Assembly (NCBI RefSeq): GCF_001675045.1
Contig: NZ_LYPA01000030.1
Coordinates: 62,001 to 126,000, forward strand
Source: Paenibacillus oryzae
GTDB taxonomy: Bacteria; Bacillota; Bacilli; Paenibacillales; Paenibacillaceae
Direction of reading: 5' to 3'
DNA length: 64,000 nt
Position 1 is the stretch's first letter. Every line of letters starts with the position of its first letter. The notes under the pieces are model-generated. The model worked only from the letters and a program-made list of their open reading frames with translations, did no database searches and was not told where the DNA came from. Positions 34,091 through 42,274 of this stretch are shown here, in pieces. A program made the position numbers and the translations under genes.

Positions 34091-34894
34091 CTATTGCAGC
34101 GATTCCGCCACCGTAAGAGACTCTTCCTCGCTTATGCCGCCAACTACGCTGAATTGCAGGCCTCCGTTTTTCCAATACAGCTCCGTCATGTTAGGCTGCG
34201 CGAAAACATATGCCTTTGTCCCCGAAACCTCAGACTCGCTGAAAAACTCCATGGGGATGACGGCTTCCGCCCGGTCAATCATATACGTAAATTCCCGCTC
34301 GCCCGACTGGTAGAAATAAACAACCCGCGTTACCGCCGCCTTCTCTCCTTCCTTCATGCCGGTAGCTTCAATTTTGGATAATTGAAAGCCTTCCGGCACA
34401 AACGATGGCGCAAGCAGATCATTCCCGAACAAACCTTTTGCTTCCTCCGTTGAACCGGCCTCAACCGTTACGAGCGGAGACAAGCTGGTTCCGCCTGACG
34501 CTTCGCCGCCAGGGGTCGTGACATGACTCCCGTCTCCAGGCTCGGTAATGACCCCATGTTCGCTTCCCGGATTCGATATGACCGCCCCGCCGTCGCTGCC
34601 TCCCGTGAATAGCTGCGGAGCAGATATAGCTACTGTCATAACCAGTGCTGCCGCCGCTATTCCAGATAGCCATCTGTAACGGGCCACAATCGTCCCGCGC
34701 TTGCTTTTCCCATCCTTGCCGCTAACCGGCGAAATATTATCCGCTTGCATGTTTGTCATGACGCCGCCTCCTTTTATACCTGCCCTTTCTCTGATGCTTT
34801 GCTTCAATTTATCGTTCATTGCCATATCGCCAAAAATATAGCTGTCGCTCTCCGCCTTGTATTGCTCCCTCAATTGCTGCTCAAGCTCCTTCAT
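34091..34894 (-). CDS. Membrane-bound anti-sigma factor-like protein
   Basis: 267 residues. A cytoplasmic N-terminal part of about 70 residues, one membrane segment (YRWLSGIAAAALVMTVAIS near 73-91), a Gly/Ser/Thr/Pro-rich linker and an extracytoplasmic DUF4367-like domain (LAPSFVPEGFQLSKIEA near 162). Its start overlaps the end of the ECF sigma gene by 14 bases, the standard arrangement for a cognate anti-sigma factor. No ZAS zinc motif. Confidence 0.8.
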   Translation of the reverse strand: MKELEQQLREQYKAESDSYIFGDMAMNDKLKQSIRERAGIKGGGVMTNMQADNISPVSGKDGKSKRGTIVARYRWLSGIAAAALVMTVAISAPQLFTGGSDGGAVISNPGSEHGVITEPGDGSHVTTPGGEASGGTSLSPLVTVEAGSTEEAKGLFGNDLLAPSFVPEGFQLSKIEATGMKEGEKAAVTRVVYFYQSGEREFTYMIDRAEAVIPMEFFSESEVSGTKAYVFAQPNMTELYWKNGGLQFSVVGGISEEESLTVAESLQ

Positions 34895-35441
34895 GATCTC
34901 TCTCCTCCCTGGTTAGCAAAATCCCAAGCTGCTCCCTCGCTCTATGCAATCTGCCGCGAATAGTGCCTTCCGGCAGCGCCAGGCTTTCCGCCATCTCCCG
35001 CGTGCTCATGTCCAGATAATAATACAGATACAGCGCCTCCTGAAACGCCATCGGCAGCTTCATAACATGCTGCAGCAATTCGCTGCGCGCCAGCTTGCTC
35101 AGCGCCTCCTCCTCGACATGAAAGCTGCGGGACGTCTCCAGTGTTTGCGGGTCGGCAGGCTCCTCGCCCGACATTTTTAAACCCAATCTGTCCCGGCATA
35201 CATTTATCGTTATTTTCATTAGCCACGTTTTGACCGAGCTGGTTCCGCGAAACTTGGGCCAAGCCCGATAAGCCCGCAAAAAAGCCTCCTGACTCATATC
35301 CTCGGCAAGATGCCGATCACCCATATAGAAATAGGCGGAACGAAGCACAGTTGTTCCATATTGCGTCATCATCATTTCAAGCGCATCATCCGGATGCTTC
35401 GGAAAGCTTTCCTTAACCATTGGGCCGGCCGGCTCCTTCAT
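34881..35441 (-). CDS. RNA polymerase ECF sigma factor
   Basis: 186 residues. Region 2 (YGTTVLRSAYFYMGDRHLAEDMSQEAFLRAYRAW near 28-61, then GTSSVKTWLMKITINVCRD) and region 4 (LPMAFQEALYLYYYLDMSTREMAESLALPEGTIRGRLHRARE near 128-168). ATG at 35441 follows GGAGG. Resembles SigV/SigX-type ECF factors for envelope stress, but the target promoter was not identified. Confidence 0.9.
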   Translation of the reverse strand: MKEPAGPMVKESFPKHPDDALEMMMTQYGTTVLRSAYFYMGDRHLAEDMSQEAFLRAYRAWPKFRGTSSVKTWLMKITINVCRDRLGLKMSGEEPADPQTLETSRSFHVEEEALSKLARSELLQHVMKLPMAFQEALYLYYYLDMSTREMAESLALPEGTIRGRLHRAREQLGILLTREERDHEGA

Positions 35442-35568
35442 CCCTCAACCACCTCCTGCTTATTAGACTCCCCAAGGCAGAATTTCGCTTCATGAAAAAC
35501 AAAAAAATTTCAACATAAAAATCAATAGGGCGTTTGAAACTTGAATAATGGTATTAACAATGCTACTA

Positions 35569-35594
35569 TTAGATTGTTAGACAATCATCTAAAT
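35569..35594 (+). promoter_or_regulatory. Imperfect palindrome upstream of sdpR-like gene
   Basis: TTAGATTGTTAGACAATCAT (35570-35589) continues to CTAA, giving an imperfect dyad 25 bases upstream of the sdpR-like gene. A TACTAT box precedes it. A likely ArsR/SdpR-type operator, by position. Confidence 0.4.
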
Positions 35595-35618
35595 AAAGAA
35601 GGAATGAGGTGAACAACA

Positions 35619-35909
35619 ACGAACGATGCATTTAAAGCCTTATCTGACCCTACCCGACGTAAAATTATTAGCTTGTTACGAGAGAGGGATTTGACAGCAG
35701 GAGAAATTGCAGATCAATTTAATATGACAAAGCCAAGTATTTCACATCATCTAAGCACTTTAAAAAATGCTAAACTCGTCTTGGATGAACGTAATGGCCA
35801 AAACATCATTTATTCATTGAATACAACTGTCGTGCATGAAGTCATGGGATGGTTTTTGGAAATGTTCTCAGACAAGGTTCAGGAAGAGGGTTTTAAACAT
35901 GATAAGTAA
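35619..35909 (+). CDS. sdpR: ArsR-family autorepressor, SdpR-like, with ACG where the start codon should be
   Basis: 96 codons: the reading frame gives NDAFKALSDPTRRKIISLL, the canonical SdpR N-terminus, then the winged helix (LTAGEIADQFNMTKPSISHHL near 24-44) and a C-terminal dimer helix. A good GAGGTG site stands 7 bases before codon ACG at 35619; family members have ATG here. No ATG/GTG/TTG lies in frame until TTG at 35673, which would remove 18 residues at the start of the fold. The change looks like a start-loss mutation, or a rare ACG start. It overlaps the following sdpI remnant by 11 bases. Confidence 0.7.
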   Translation, partial: TNDAFKALSDPTRRKIISLLRERDLTAGEIADQFNMTKPSISHHLSTLKNAKLVLDERNGQNIIYSLNTTVVHEVMGWFLEMFSDKVQEEGFKHDK

Positions 35910-36391
35910 GCTTAAATTGGGACGACGGGATATATTGTTGTTTTTTGTTGTTTAAAATAACACGTCAAATAGATCCAAAACGATTTAACTACATTAAATT
36001 TGAAGATACTTTCGAAATGATTCGCCTTTTAATAACGGTTTTATTGAGTGTTTTGTTCATACTTACTATTTTGTATAACATAGGCTATACGATCACGATG
36101 GAACGATGGGGTATTCCTGTGTTAGGAGTTTTTCTCATCTTGATCGGAAACATAACAGGACGCATTCGTTACAATTATTTCATCGGCTTTCGAACACCCT
36201 GGACGCTTGCGAACGAGGATGTGTGGAGACGCACCCATCGTTTTGGCGGACCTATCTTTATAGTCTCAGGAATTCTAATGCTTATTTCATTATTTTTCGA
36301 AAAACCTGTATGGATTATTTTATTCGCATTTTTAGTGTTGATCATAATCCCGACAATGTATTCTTATGTAATAAGTCGGAAGCTCCGATGA
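35899..36391 (+). pseudogene. sdpI: SdpI-like immunity/membrane protein, internally deleted and frameshifted
   Basis: ATG at 35899, in the usual overlap with sdpR, codes for MISKLKLGRRDILLFFVV and stops at 35955. Immediately after, in another frame, the C-terminal SdpI domain runs to 36391 (IDPKRFNYIKFEDTFEMIR, then IGNITGRIRYNYFIGFRTPWTL and VWRRTHRFGG). About 50-60 residues of the N-terminal DUF1648 region found in intact proteins are missing, so the gene seems broken by a deletion of a length that shifted the frame. A restart at TTG 35945 could make a 148-residue truncated protein with four membrane segments. Confidence 0.75.
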
Positions 36392-36460
36392 GATCATTTT
36401 ATATACAAGATCAGAAGTGGCGTTCAAATTTCAAATTTTAAATTATGGAGGTATGTACAA

Positions 36461-38143
36461 TTGAGAACTAATCCAACAATTCCCTTAAAAGCAATCTCGG
36501 CAATACTGGCCTTGTCCATCAGTCTTCCGACCATCTCAAGTGCTGCGTCAATGAATAATCAGGTGCTTACTCCAGCTTCAAATATCCAAATTGACTCTGA
36601 CCGTTCAGAGCAAATCGTGCCCTTACGTGCAGTTGTCGAAATGTTAGGTGGAGAAGTGTTGTGGGACGAAACCAGCTCGACTGTAAGCGTCAAGTATCTC
36701 GGACATACATTATCCTTGAAAATAGGGAGCAATAAAGCCGTAAGCGACGGCAAGGCGATCACAATGCCATCGGCGGCGCAGCTCGTTGAAAAACGCACCC
36801 ACATTACACTTCAAGCTCTTAATGAAGCGCTCGGTATCACAATCGGTTGGGATGAACAATCCCAAGCCATCATCGTTGACAAGATGGATCTCACTAGCAA
36901 AGTGACAGCTTTTATTGCCTCCGCTTTGGGCTCTTCGAATATCAGCTCGACACAGTATTTTAGCGCCAATCTTGGGTCAGTTGCTACGGCGGAGCGTATC
37001 GACTATTTTTTTAGAAACGCAACAGGTCAACTTGGGAGCTTTAAAGGCATTACCAGCCTCACAACCGATAAAACCATCGTACATGAAAATGTGCGGCTCG
37101 CGCTCGCTTTTGAAAAAGGCGAAGTACCGTTCGTCCTTAGATTTAATCATGGTAGCGAGATCGATGACTTTTTGCTTGATCTTTCCGCGGCAACGAAGCT
37201 GGAAGGCTACAAATTGCCAAGCTATGCAAATCCGCAGGCCTATACCGAAAAAGAAGTTATGGTTGGTGAAGGTCGCTGGGCTTTGCCTGGCACACTGACG
37301 TTGCCGGCAGGAGAGGGTCCTCATCCTGTGGTTGTGCTCGTTCACGGATCAGGAGCGAATGACCGCGACGAGTGGCTTGGCGTGCTGAAGCCATTCAGCG
37401 ATCTTGCAGCAGGCTTGGCGTCACAAGGAATTGCCGTTTTGCGTTACGAAAAACGCAGCCTTGAATATGCAGCGCAGCTTAGTCTTTTGCCAAATCTAAC
37501 GATGAAAGAAGAAGCGCTCGACGACGCCCTTACCGCTGTCAAACAAATGAGTAACACGGAAGGCATCGATCCGGAACAGATTTACGTGCTGGGACACAGT
37601 CAAGGAGGTTTTATGATGCCGCGCCTTGTGGAAGCAGATGAAGATAAGCAAATTGCCGGAACAGTTCTAATGTCAGCACCAGGCGGTTCCTTTTTTGACC
37701 TAATGGAAAAGCAATTTTCTTATCTCGTAGATTTGAACCAGATGCCTCTCCAAGTGTTGGAATATTATAAAGGGCAGTTTGCCATCTTGAAGGACCCTAA
37801 CTTGTCCACGGCCAACCCTCCCAAAGAATATTCGCTCGGATATTGGTTTATGGATCTGCGCGGATATGAGCCAGCTGAAATGGCGAAGGACCAGTCAGGG
37901 AAAATGCTGATCCTGCAGGGAGGGCGCGATTATCAAGTTATGCCGGAACAGCTTGATATCTGGAAGGAAAATTTAAAAGATCGCAATGACGTAACTTATC
38001 GGCTGTATCCAAAACTCAATCACTTTTATACCGAAGGCGAAGGTGCCATGAGCACGCCAAATGAATACCTCAAGCCGGGCAACATCCCGATTGAAGTCAT
38101 CAACGACATCAGCAATTGGGTTAACAACAGCACTGCCAAATAA
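36461..38143 (+). CDS. Secreted alpha/beta hydrolase with N-terminal copper-amine-oxidase-like domain
   Basis: 560 residues. Signal peptide (about 1-30), a copper amine oxidase N-terminal-like domain (VPLRAVVEMLGGEVLWDETSSTVSV near 52-76), a DUF3887-like middle (about 140-255) and an alpha/beta hydrolase (HGSGANDRDEW near 295, nucleophile GHSQGG near 383, acid in GGRDYQV near 488, His in NHFYTEG near 521). TTG start at 36461 with ATGGAGG upstream. Probable cell-wall-associated or secreted esterase. Lower G+C than the genes on either side suggests the whole 35.5-38.3 kb block was acquired. Confidence 0.8.
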   Translation: MRTNPTIPLKAISAILALSISLPTISSAASMNNQVLTPASNIQIDSDRSEQIVPLRAVVEMLGGEVLWDETSSTVSVKYLGHTLSLKIGSNKAVSDGKAITMPSAAQLVEKRTHITLQALNEALGITIGWDEQSQAIIVDKMDLTSKVTAFIASALGSSNISSTQYFSANLGSVATAERIDYFFRNATGQLGSFKGITSLTTDKTIVHENVRLALAFEKGEVPFVLRFNHGSEIDDFLLDLSAATKLEGYKLPSYANPQAYTEKEVMVGEGRWALPGTLTLPAGEGPHPVVVLVHGSGANDRDEWLGVLKPFSDLAAGLASQGIAVLRYEKRSLEYAAQLSLLPNLTMKEEALDDALTAVKQMSNTEGIDPEQIYVLGHSQGGFMMPRLVEADEDKQIAGTVLMSAPGGSFFDLMEKQFSYLVDLNQMPLQVLEYYKGQFAILKDPNLSTANPPKEYSLGYWFMDLRGYEPAEMAKDQSGKMLILQGGRDYQVMPEQLDIWKENLKDRNDVTYRLYPKLNHFYTEGEGAMSTPNEYLKPGNIPIEVINDISNWVNNSTAK

Positions 38144-38178
38144 ATCCACCTGGATTTAATAGTATGGACCCTCTATTA

Positions 38179-38284
38179 AGAGGCTGTCCGAAAAGTCAAG
38201 AGGAAGCAATAATTATTGGGCAGAAGGGACCTGTTTTGCCCAATAATTATTCACCGGATCAGACTTTTTGGGCAGCCCCTTTTT
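38179..38284. repeat. MITE-like palindrome with GGCTGTCC/GGGCAGCC ends
   Basis: Ends AGAGGCTGTCCGAAAAGTC (38179-38197) and GACTTTTTGGGCAGCCCCT (38262-38280) are inverted copies, and inside lie CAATAATTATTGGGCA and TGCCCAATAATTATT, a second inverted pair. Ends of this kind are common in transposon termini of Bacillales. The same structure can stop transcription from both convergent genes; TTTT follows on plus. Confidence 0.6.
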
Positions 38285-39242
38285 AATAATGCCAAGGGAT
38301 AAAAATCGCCAGCAGCATGACGGCTATACGGGCCGCTGTAGTCAAACTGAAATTTTTGACCGCAAGGACAAAGGTTGTTGCCTTGGCGGGAGCTTTAGAG
38401 AACGTCTTAATATTCCGGCGCACTGGAATTAGCGTAAGCAGCAGCGGCAGCGCGATAAGGGGATGAACGCCCATAATGAGCAGAATCGGCACATCCAGAA
38501 GCGCGGCATAATAGATGATATGGAACAAAAGCAACGCTTTTTCCTGTCCGATGTACACGGGAAGCGTATAACGCTTGTTAGCCAGATCGTCTTCCATGTC
38601 GCATATGTTATTGGCCAGCATAATGCCCGCAATGCCCAGCACGGCTGGCATGGAAACCAATAGCAGAAGAAATGTCTCCAGCAGATTGACGCTTACGCCA
38701 AGCATTCCGCCTTCCAACGTGATAGCGGCTAGCTGATTGCCGTCCGTATGAATGTAGGCGGCGACAAAGGTAATGACAAACCCCATAAACAAACCCGAAA
38801 ACAGCTCGCCAAGGGGCATGCGGGAAATCGGCAGCGGTCCGAAGGAATACAGGATGCCCACTCCAAAGGACAAGGCCCCCAACGCCAGCACCACCAGTCC
38901 CGTTTGGGCAACAAGCAGCAAGCCTGCGGCAACAGATGTTAAAAACATCACGACGATCAAAATAAAGACCGCAATCGGATTCATGCCGTATTTGACGATT
39001 GCATTATGCTCCTCGTAGCCGTAGCCCTGTTTTTTCTGCGCTTTGACATAATCGTATAAATTGTTGATTGCAGTTGTCGTCATATCGAATAAAAGCAGCG
39101 AGGCAAACATAAGCAGCCACAAGCTGATATCGAAGGATTGAAATCGAAACCAGGCATAGACGGAGCCCAGCAAAAAGGGCAGCATGCTGGCGACCTTGGT
39201 CTGAATTTCCACCAGACGGAGAAATTTACGTATACTGTTCAT
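38283..39242 (-). CDS. UbiA family prenyltransferase
   Basis: 319 residues with eight or nine membrane segments. The two Asp-rich motifs are NNLYDYVKAQ near residue 62 and NNICDMEDDLANKRYTL near 210, both partly modified from N-D-x2-D-x3-D. Closest to MenA (1,4-dihydroxy-2-naphthoate polyprenyltransferase of menaquinone synthesis), but no other men genes are nearby, so an accessory substrate is possible. ATG at 39242 is chosen over TTG at 39260 because of the AAAGGA spacing. Confidence 0.82.
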   Translation of the reverse strand: MNSIRKFLRLVEIQTKVASMLPFLLGSVYAWFRFQSFDISLWLLMFASLLLFDMTTTAINNLYDYVKAQKKQGYGYEEHNAIVKYGMNPIAVFILIVVMFLTSVAAGLLLVAQTGLVVLALGALSFGVGILYSFGPLPISRMPLGELFSGLFMGFVITFVAAYIHTDGNQLAAITLEGGMLGVSVNLLETFLLLLVSMPAVLGIAGIMLANNICDMEDDLANKRYTLPVYIGQEKALLLFHIIYYAALLDVPILLIMGVHPLIALPLLLTLIPVRRNIKTFSKAPAKATTFVLAVKNFSLTTAARIAVMLLAIFIPWHY

Positions 39243-39344
39243 GACTATCAGTCCTTTCAATGCCAGTATAACGCCATGCCAAATTCTCCAAAGTGACTTT
39301 TATCACAAAACACCGAAAGCAATTGCAATCGGATGAAACTTCCT

Positions 39345-39370
39345 GATTCAATTTCATACAACAAGGGTAA
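39345..39370 (+). promoter_or_regulatory. Possible SigB promoter of the YtxH gene
   Basis: GATTCA-N14-GGGTAA resembles GTTTAA-N12-14-GGGTAT, and matches the better site upstream of the DUF948 gene. It lies 51 bases upstream of the ATG. Confidence 0.4.
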
Positions 39371-39420
39371 GTATCCAATATAGGCAACAACACATAAAGC
39401 AGGTAAAGGAGAGATGTACC

Positions 39421-39828
39421 ATGTCCAAGCATACGTCAACATCAACATCGGGAATTATTACGGGAGCGCTGGTTGGAGGAGCTGTAGGAGTCATTGCCGC
39501 CTTGCTGCTGGCGCCTAAGTCGGGGCAGGAGCTTCGATCCGATCTGGGACAACAGCTGCAAGCTGTAGGAAGACGCGCCAAGGATTTGGCGGATTCCGTA
39601 TGCAGCACCACTAAAGAAACAGCAAGCCAGGCAGTCAGCAATGCCGGTCAGGCTGCATCCAGCATTGGCCAGCATGCCAAAGCGGCGGCTGAAGCTGTAG
39701 GCTCTGAGGTCAAGGATGCCGCTGAAGCATTCAGCACGGGTACCAAGGAGGCCATTCAGGATGCCGCTGAAGGCATCAAAGCAGATATTGCTTCATTGCC
39801 TCCGGTTAATGGGAATTCTTCTAACTAA
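39421..39828 (+). CDS. YtxH domain protein (general-stress type)
   Basis: 135 residues. One membrane segment near the N-terminus (IITGALVGGAVGVIAALLLAPKSGQELRSDLGQQ, the YtxH pattern) followed by a long Ala/Lys/Glu-rich amphipathic helix (KEAIQDAAEGIK type repeats). In B. subtilis ytxG-ytxH are SigB/SigH regulated; here a DUF948 (YtxG-like) protein is encoded nearby at 41580, on the other strand. ATG with AAAGGAGAG. Confidence 0.82.
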   Translation: MSKHTSTSTSGIITGALVGGAVGVIAALLLAPKSGQELRSDLGQQLQAVGRRAKDLADSVCSTTKETASQAVSNAGQAASSIGQHAKAAAEAVGSEVKDAAEAFSTGTKEAIQDAAEGIKADIASLPPVNGNSSN

Positions 39829-39887
39829 GGTGAATCTTAAAGCTTCTTAGTGAACAGGGGTTGCCCAATATCCGCTCCTTGTAAAGC

Positions 39888-39936
39888 AAACTCCAGGAAC
39901 GTCGTTCATACGATATTCCTGGAGTTTACTTTTTTA
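39888..39936 (+). terminator. Terminator of the YtxH gene
   Basis: AAACTCCAGGAA and TTCCTGGAGTTT form a perfect 12-base stem around CGTCGTTCATACGATA, followed by TTACTTTTTT on plus. Confidence 0.85.
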
Positions 39937-40038
39937 CTGAAAACATCCCTCCTGTCGGGCTGCCATCCCCCGCCGGATTTTGCCGATAAAATCACCAACG
40001 CCAAAGCCGGCTATCAGCATAGCCAGCTTCAGCAGCAT
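39934..40038 (-). CDS. Possible 34-residue small membrane protein
   Basis: ATG at 40038 begins MLLKLAMLIAGFGVGDFIGK, then a basic RRGM segment. It has a hydrophobic stretch with alternating Gly and lies just after sigB on the same strand. The ribosome site is weak (AAAGTTGG) and the stop falls in the opposing terminator. A doubtful gene. Confidence 0.3.
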   Translation of the reverse strand: MLLKLAMLIAGFGVGDFIGKIRRGMAARQEGCFQ

Positions 40039-40101
40039 CCAACTTTGTCTTAATTCTATGTATGGCTTACAGCAGGAAATAATGCTTAACCGCAAACCGG
40101 G

Positions 40102-40878
40102 CTAGCCGGAAGAGGAATCCTCTCCCAGCAAGCCCTTGAGCTGCTCTATCGCTCTGCGTTGGATGCGGGATACGCTCATCTGGGAAATGCCCAGCTCATC
40201 CGCGATTTCACGCTGGGAGCGTCCTTTGTCGTAGACCAGCGCCAATACCTTCTGCTCCTGAATTTTCAGCTTGCTGATCGCATCGCGCAAATCAAGCCGG
40301 CCGTCCAGGGACAGCAGGTCGTCGTTGTCCGACTGGATCATGTCGCCAATCGTCGCCGCGCTTTCACCCTCTGACGACAGGGGCGTATCCAGTGAAACAT
40401 ATTGATAGGAATCCCTCGAAGCCAACACCTCGATTGTTTCCTCCACCGATAGCTCTAAATATTCGGCGATATCCTCGACCTGAGGCGAACGTCCCAGCTT
40501 CACCGTTAATTCGTCGATCGCGCGCTGGACAAGCAAGCCTTTTTCCTTGATTCGGCGAGGCACCTGGATATACCACGATTTATCGCGCAAATAGTTTTTC
40601 AGGTGGCCGATGATGCTTTTCATGGCGTAGCCCTCAAACGGAATTTCACGATCGGCGTTATATTGCTTGAACAGCCTCAGCATCGACATTTGGCCAACCT
40701 GGTAAAGGTCCTCATACAGATCCGGCCGGCTGCGCGACATCTTCCCCGCCGCCATCCGGACAATCGGCTCGTAATGCCGCAGCAGCTCTGTTGCGCTGTC
40801 ATTGCAGCCTTCCGTTCGGTACAGCTCCATCATTTCCGCTGCTTGCTGCGGGGTAAGTTTTGAGGAATGAAGGGTCAT
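40102..40878 (-). CDS. sigB: General stress RNA polymerase sigma factor SigB
   Basis: 258 residues with regions 2 (YEDLYQVGQMSMLRLFKQYN near 55-75), 3 (GLLVQRAIDELTVKLGRSP near 112-130) and 4 (LALVYDKGRSQREIADELGISQMSVSRIQRRA near 215-246) of the SigB/SigF/SigG group. The coupling to an RsbW gene (ATGA overlap at 40875-40878) identifies it as a partner-switching sigma factor; SigB is chosen over the sporulation sigma factors because SpoIIAA and SpoIIAB partners are absent and stress genes surround it. Confidence 0.88.
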   Translation of the reverse strand: MTLHSSKLTPQQAAEMMELYRTEGCNDSATELLRHYEPIVRMAAGKMSRSRPDLYEDLYQVGQMSMLRLFKQYNADREIPFEGYAMKSIIGHLKNYLRDKSWYIQVPRRIKEKGLLVQRAIDELTVKLGRSPQVEDIAEYLELSVEETIEVLASRDSYQYVSLDTPLSSEGESAATIGDMIQSDNDDLLSLDGRLDLRDAISKLKIQEQKVLALVYDKGRSQREIADELGISQMSVSRIQRRAIEQLKGLLGEDSSSG

Positions 40879-41321
40879 ACCATCTCCTCGTTTCTGCTCC
40901 TGCGCTTGATGAGCACAACCTCGGTGCCTTGTCCCGACCGCACATCCACCTCATCCATAAGCGCCTGCATCATAAACAGGCCAAGCCCCCCGATAGCCGC
41001 ATCACGAAGCGGAGTATCATGCAGCGTAGCGCTCTGAGGGTCCAACGGGACATAAGGAAAGCTTTTGCCATTGTCGCGGACGGTTATTTGAAGCTCACCG
41101 CCCTCGCACTGCTGGAAGGCAATTTCAATAATGCCTTCTTCGCTTCCGCCGTATGCATGCAGTATCGCGTTTGTACAAGCCTCCGTTACGGCAACCTTCA
41201 TGTCCTCAATATCCTCGTACGGAAAACCGGATTTGCTTGCAACGGAATAAAGCGTTGTTCTTACAATATCCAAGTAATCGGCCGAAGCCGGTATGTTTAA
41301 TAGGATCGGCGGTTGTTTCAT
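40875..41321 (-). CDS. rsbW: Anti-sigma factor/serine kinase RsbW
   Basis: 148 residues, GHKL ATPase fold. N-box TEACTNAILHAYGG near residues 48-61, ITVRDNGKSFPY near 80-91, and GGLGLFMMQALMDEVDV near 112-128. RsbW binds and inhibits SigB and phosphorylates its antagonist RsbV. Overlaps sigB by four bases. An rsbV is not in this operon; the nearest is at 46412. ATG with AAAGGAACG. Confidence 0.9.
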   Translation of the reverse strand: MKQPPILLNIPASADYLDIVRTTLYSVASKSGFPYEDIEDMKVAVTEACTNAILHAYGGSEEGIIEIAFQQCEGGELQITVRDNGKSFPYVPLDPQSATLHDTPLRDAAIGGLGLFMMQALMDEVDVRSGQGTEVVLIKRRSRNEEMV

Positions 41322-41359
41322 TTTGCGGCACGTTCCTTTCCCAAGTCTTATTATTATAA

Positions 41360-41593
41360 ACTATATTAGTTGAACAAAAGAGTATCCGCGGTGTGGGCCG
41401 ACGTGTGAAAAGTTCTTCCGATCGCAATTGTTCCCAGATTTCCTGAATATACTTTTCAAATGGTGAAATCCGGGAACACAAGCGAACGCTTAAAACGTTC
41501 TGAAAGAACGTTGCATCGTAAGCATAAGCTTTTCTCCAGACCCCCTCACACTCTGGCCAAACGCTTCTTTCTCTTTTGTTCAACTGGTATAGT
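41360..41593. repeat. 234-bp element bounded by inverted copies (B and C) of the TGAACAAAAGAG repeat
   Basis: Left end ACTATATTAGTTGAACAAAA on plus, right end ACTATACCAGTTGAACAAAA on minus; the similarity extends inward about 55 bases (GGCC...GTGTGA in both). Inside are two further hairpins (TTCCCAGATTTC/GAAATCCGGGAA and AACGTTCT/AGAACGTT). It fills the gap between rsbW and the DUF948 gene. Could be a small mobile element or a structured regulatory RNA. Confidence 0.6.
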
Positions 41594-42047
41594 TCTGCCG
41601 TAGTTTGCTCCAAATACGTATCGCCGATGCCACGCCGTCCGCAATGGCTGCAACTGTTGCCTGCTCCTTGCGGTTTTCTGGCGGCTGAGGAGCCGCGGGA
41701 GTGACTGCGGCACCCGCCTTCTTTACCTTGGCAGCCACGCCAGTTGCGGTTTGCCGGACAGCCGAGGTTAACGCGTATGTGGCATGACCGATCTCCCGGA
41801 CGCTGCCGAACAAGGCATCCAGCTCCTTCATTTTGTCGCGGATATCCTGAGTTACTGCATCTGTATGCTGAATGACGGAACGCGCATCCTGGCTGACCTG
41901 AACAACCTCTGCCCGCAATTCGCTCATGGTGCGCTTTGCCTCATCTATCGCCATCGTGGCCTGCCGCAATGTTTTGAGAAGCGCCAAAAGCACCACTACC
42001 AGAACAACCGTCAGCACGCTTGCGCATACACCGATCACTATTTCCAT
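41580..42047 (-). CDS. DUF948 protein (YtxG-like, stress)
   Basis: 155 residues. One N-terminal membrane segment (VIGVCASVLTVVLVVVLLALL near 4-24) followed by a heptad-like helical region (AKRTMSELRAEVVQVSQDARSV) typical of DUF948, ending with a Pro/Ala-rich linker and a short amphipathic helix. A near-consensus SigB promoter (42074-42099) lies 27 bases upstream of the ATG at 42047. It probably accompanies YtxH as in B. subtilis. Confidence 0.82.
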   Translation of the reverse strand: MEIVIGVCASVLTVVLVVVLLALLKTLRQATMAIDEAKRTMSELRAEVVQVSQDARSVIQHTDAVTQDIRDKMKELDALFGSVREIGHATYALTSAVRQTATGVAAKVKKAGAAVTPAAPQPPENRKEQATVAAIADGVASAIRIWSKLRQNYTS

Positions 42048-42073
42048 TCATCATCAACTCCCTTTGTAACGAT

Positions 42074-42099
42074 ATACCCGCCTACTCTATCTTTGAAAC
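42074..42099 (-). promoter_or_regulatory. SigB promoter of the DUF948 gene
   Basis: On the minus strand GTTTCA (42094-42099), a 14-base spacer and GGGTAT (42074-42079), close to GTTTAA-N12-14-GGGTAT. Directly upstream of a typical SigB-regulon gene and next to sigB itself. Confidence 0.72.
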
Positions 42100-42137
42100 G
42101 ACAACTCCAAAAAAGGACCTCCCCCCTGCTTCCGGCA

Positions 42138-42146
42138 TGGTATAAT
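42138..42146 (+). promoter_or_regulatory. Extended -10 promoter of the hybrid histidine kinase
   Basis: TGGTATAAT with the TATAAT box at 42141-42146; no good -35. Gives a leader of about 120 bases to the kinase start at 42275. Confidence 0.4.
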
Positions 42147-42274
42147 AGAACACGAAAACGCATCAACACCAGGATAACCGCGTGAAAAGCTGGCATTCCG
42201 CAAAGGCAATACCTAAGGCAAAACGACACATACAGCAGTCACTCCAAACATTAAGCCGCTTAAAGGAGGCCATT

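Noticed and set aside
40102..40878. Sigma factor considered as sporulation SigF or SigG
   Set aside because: Coupled to rsbW only, no spoIIAA/spoIIAB pair or spoIIGA, and stress genes with a SigB promoter adjoin it. Not excluded completely.
41206..41613. 135-codon minus-strand frame spanning the 234-bp element
   Set aside because: It runs across both inverted repeat copies and the start of rsbW in another frame, without a domain or credible start.
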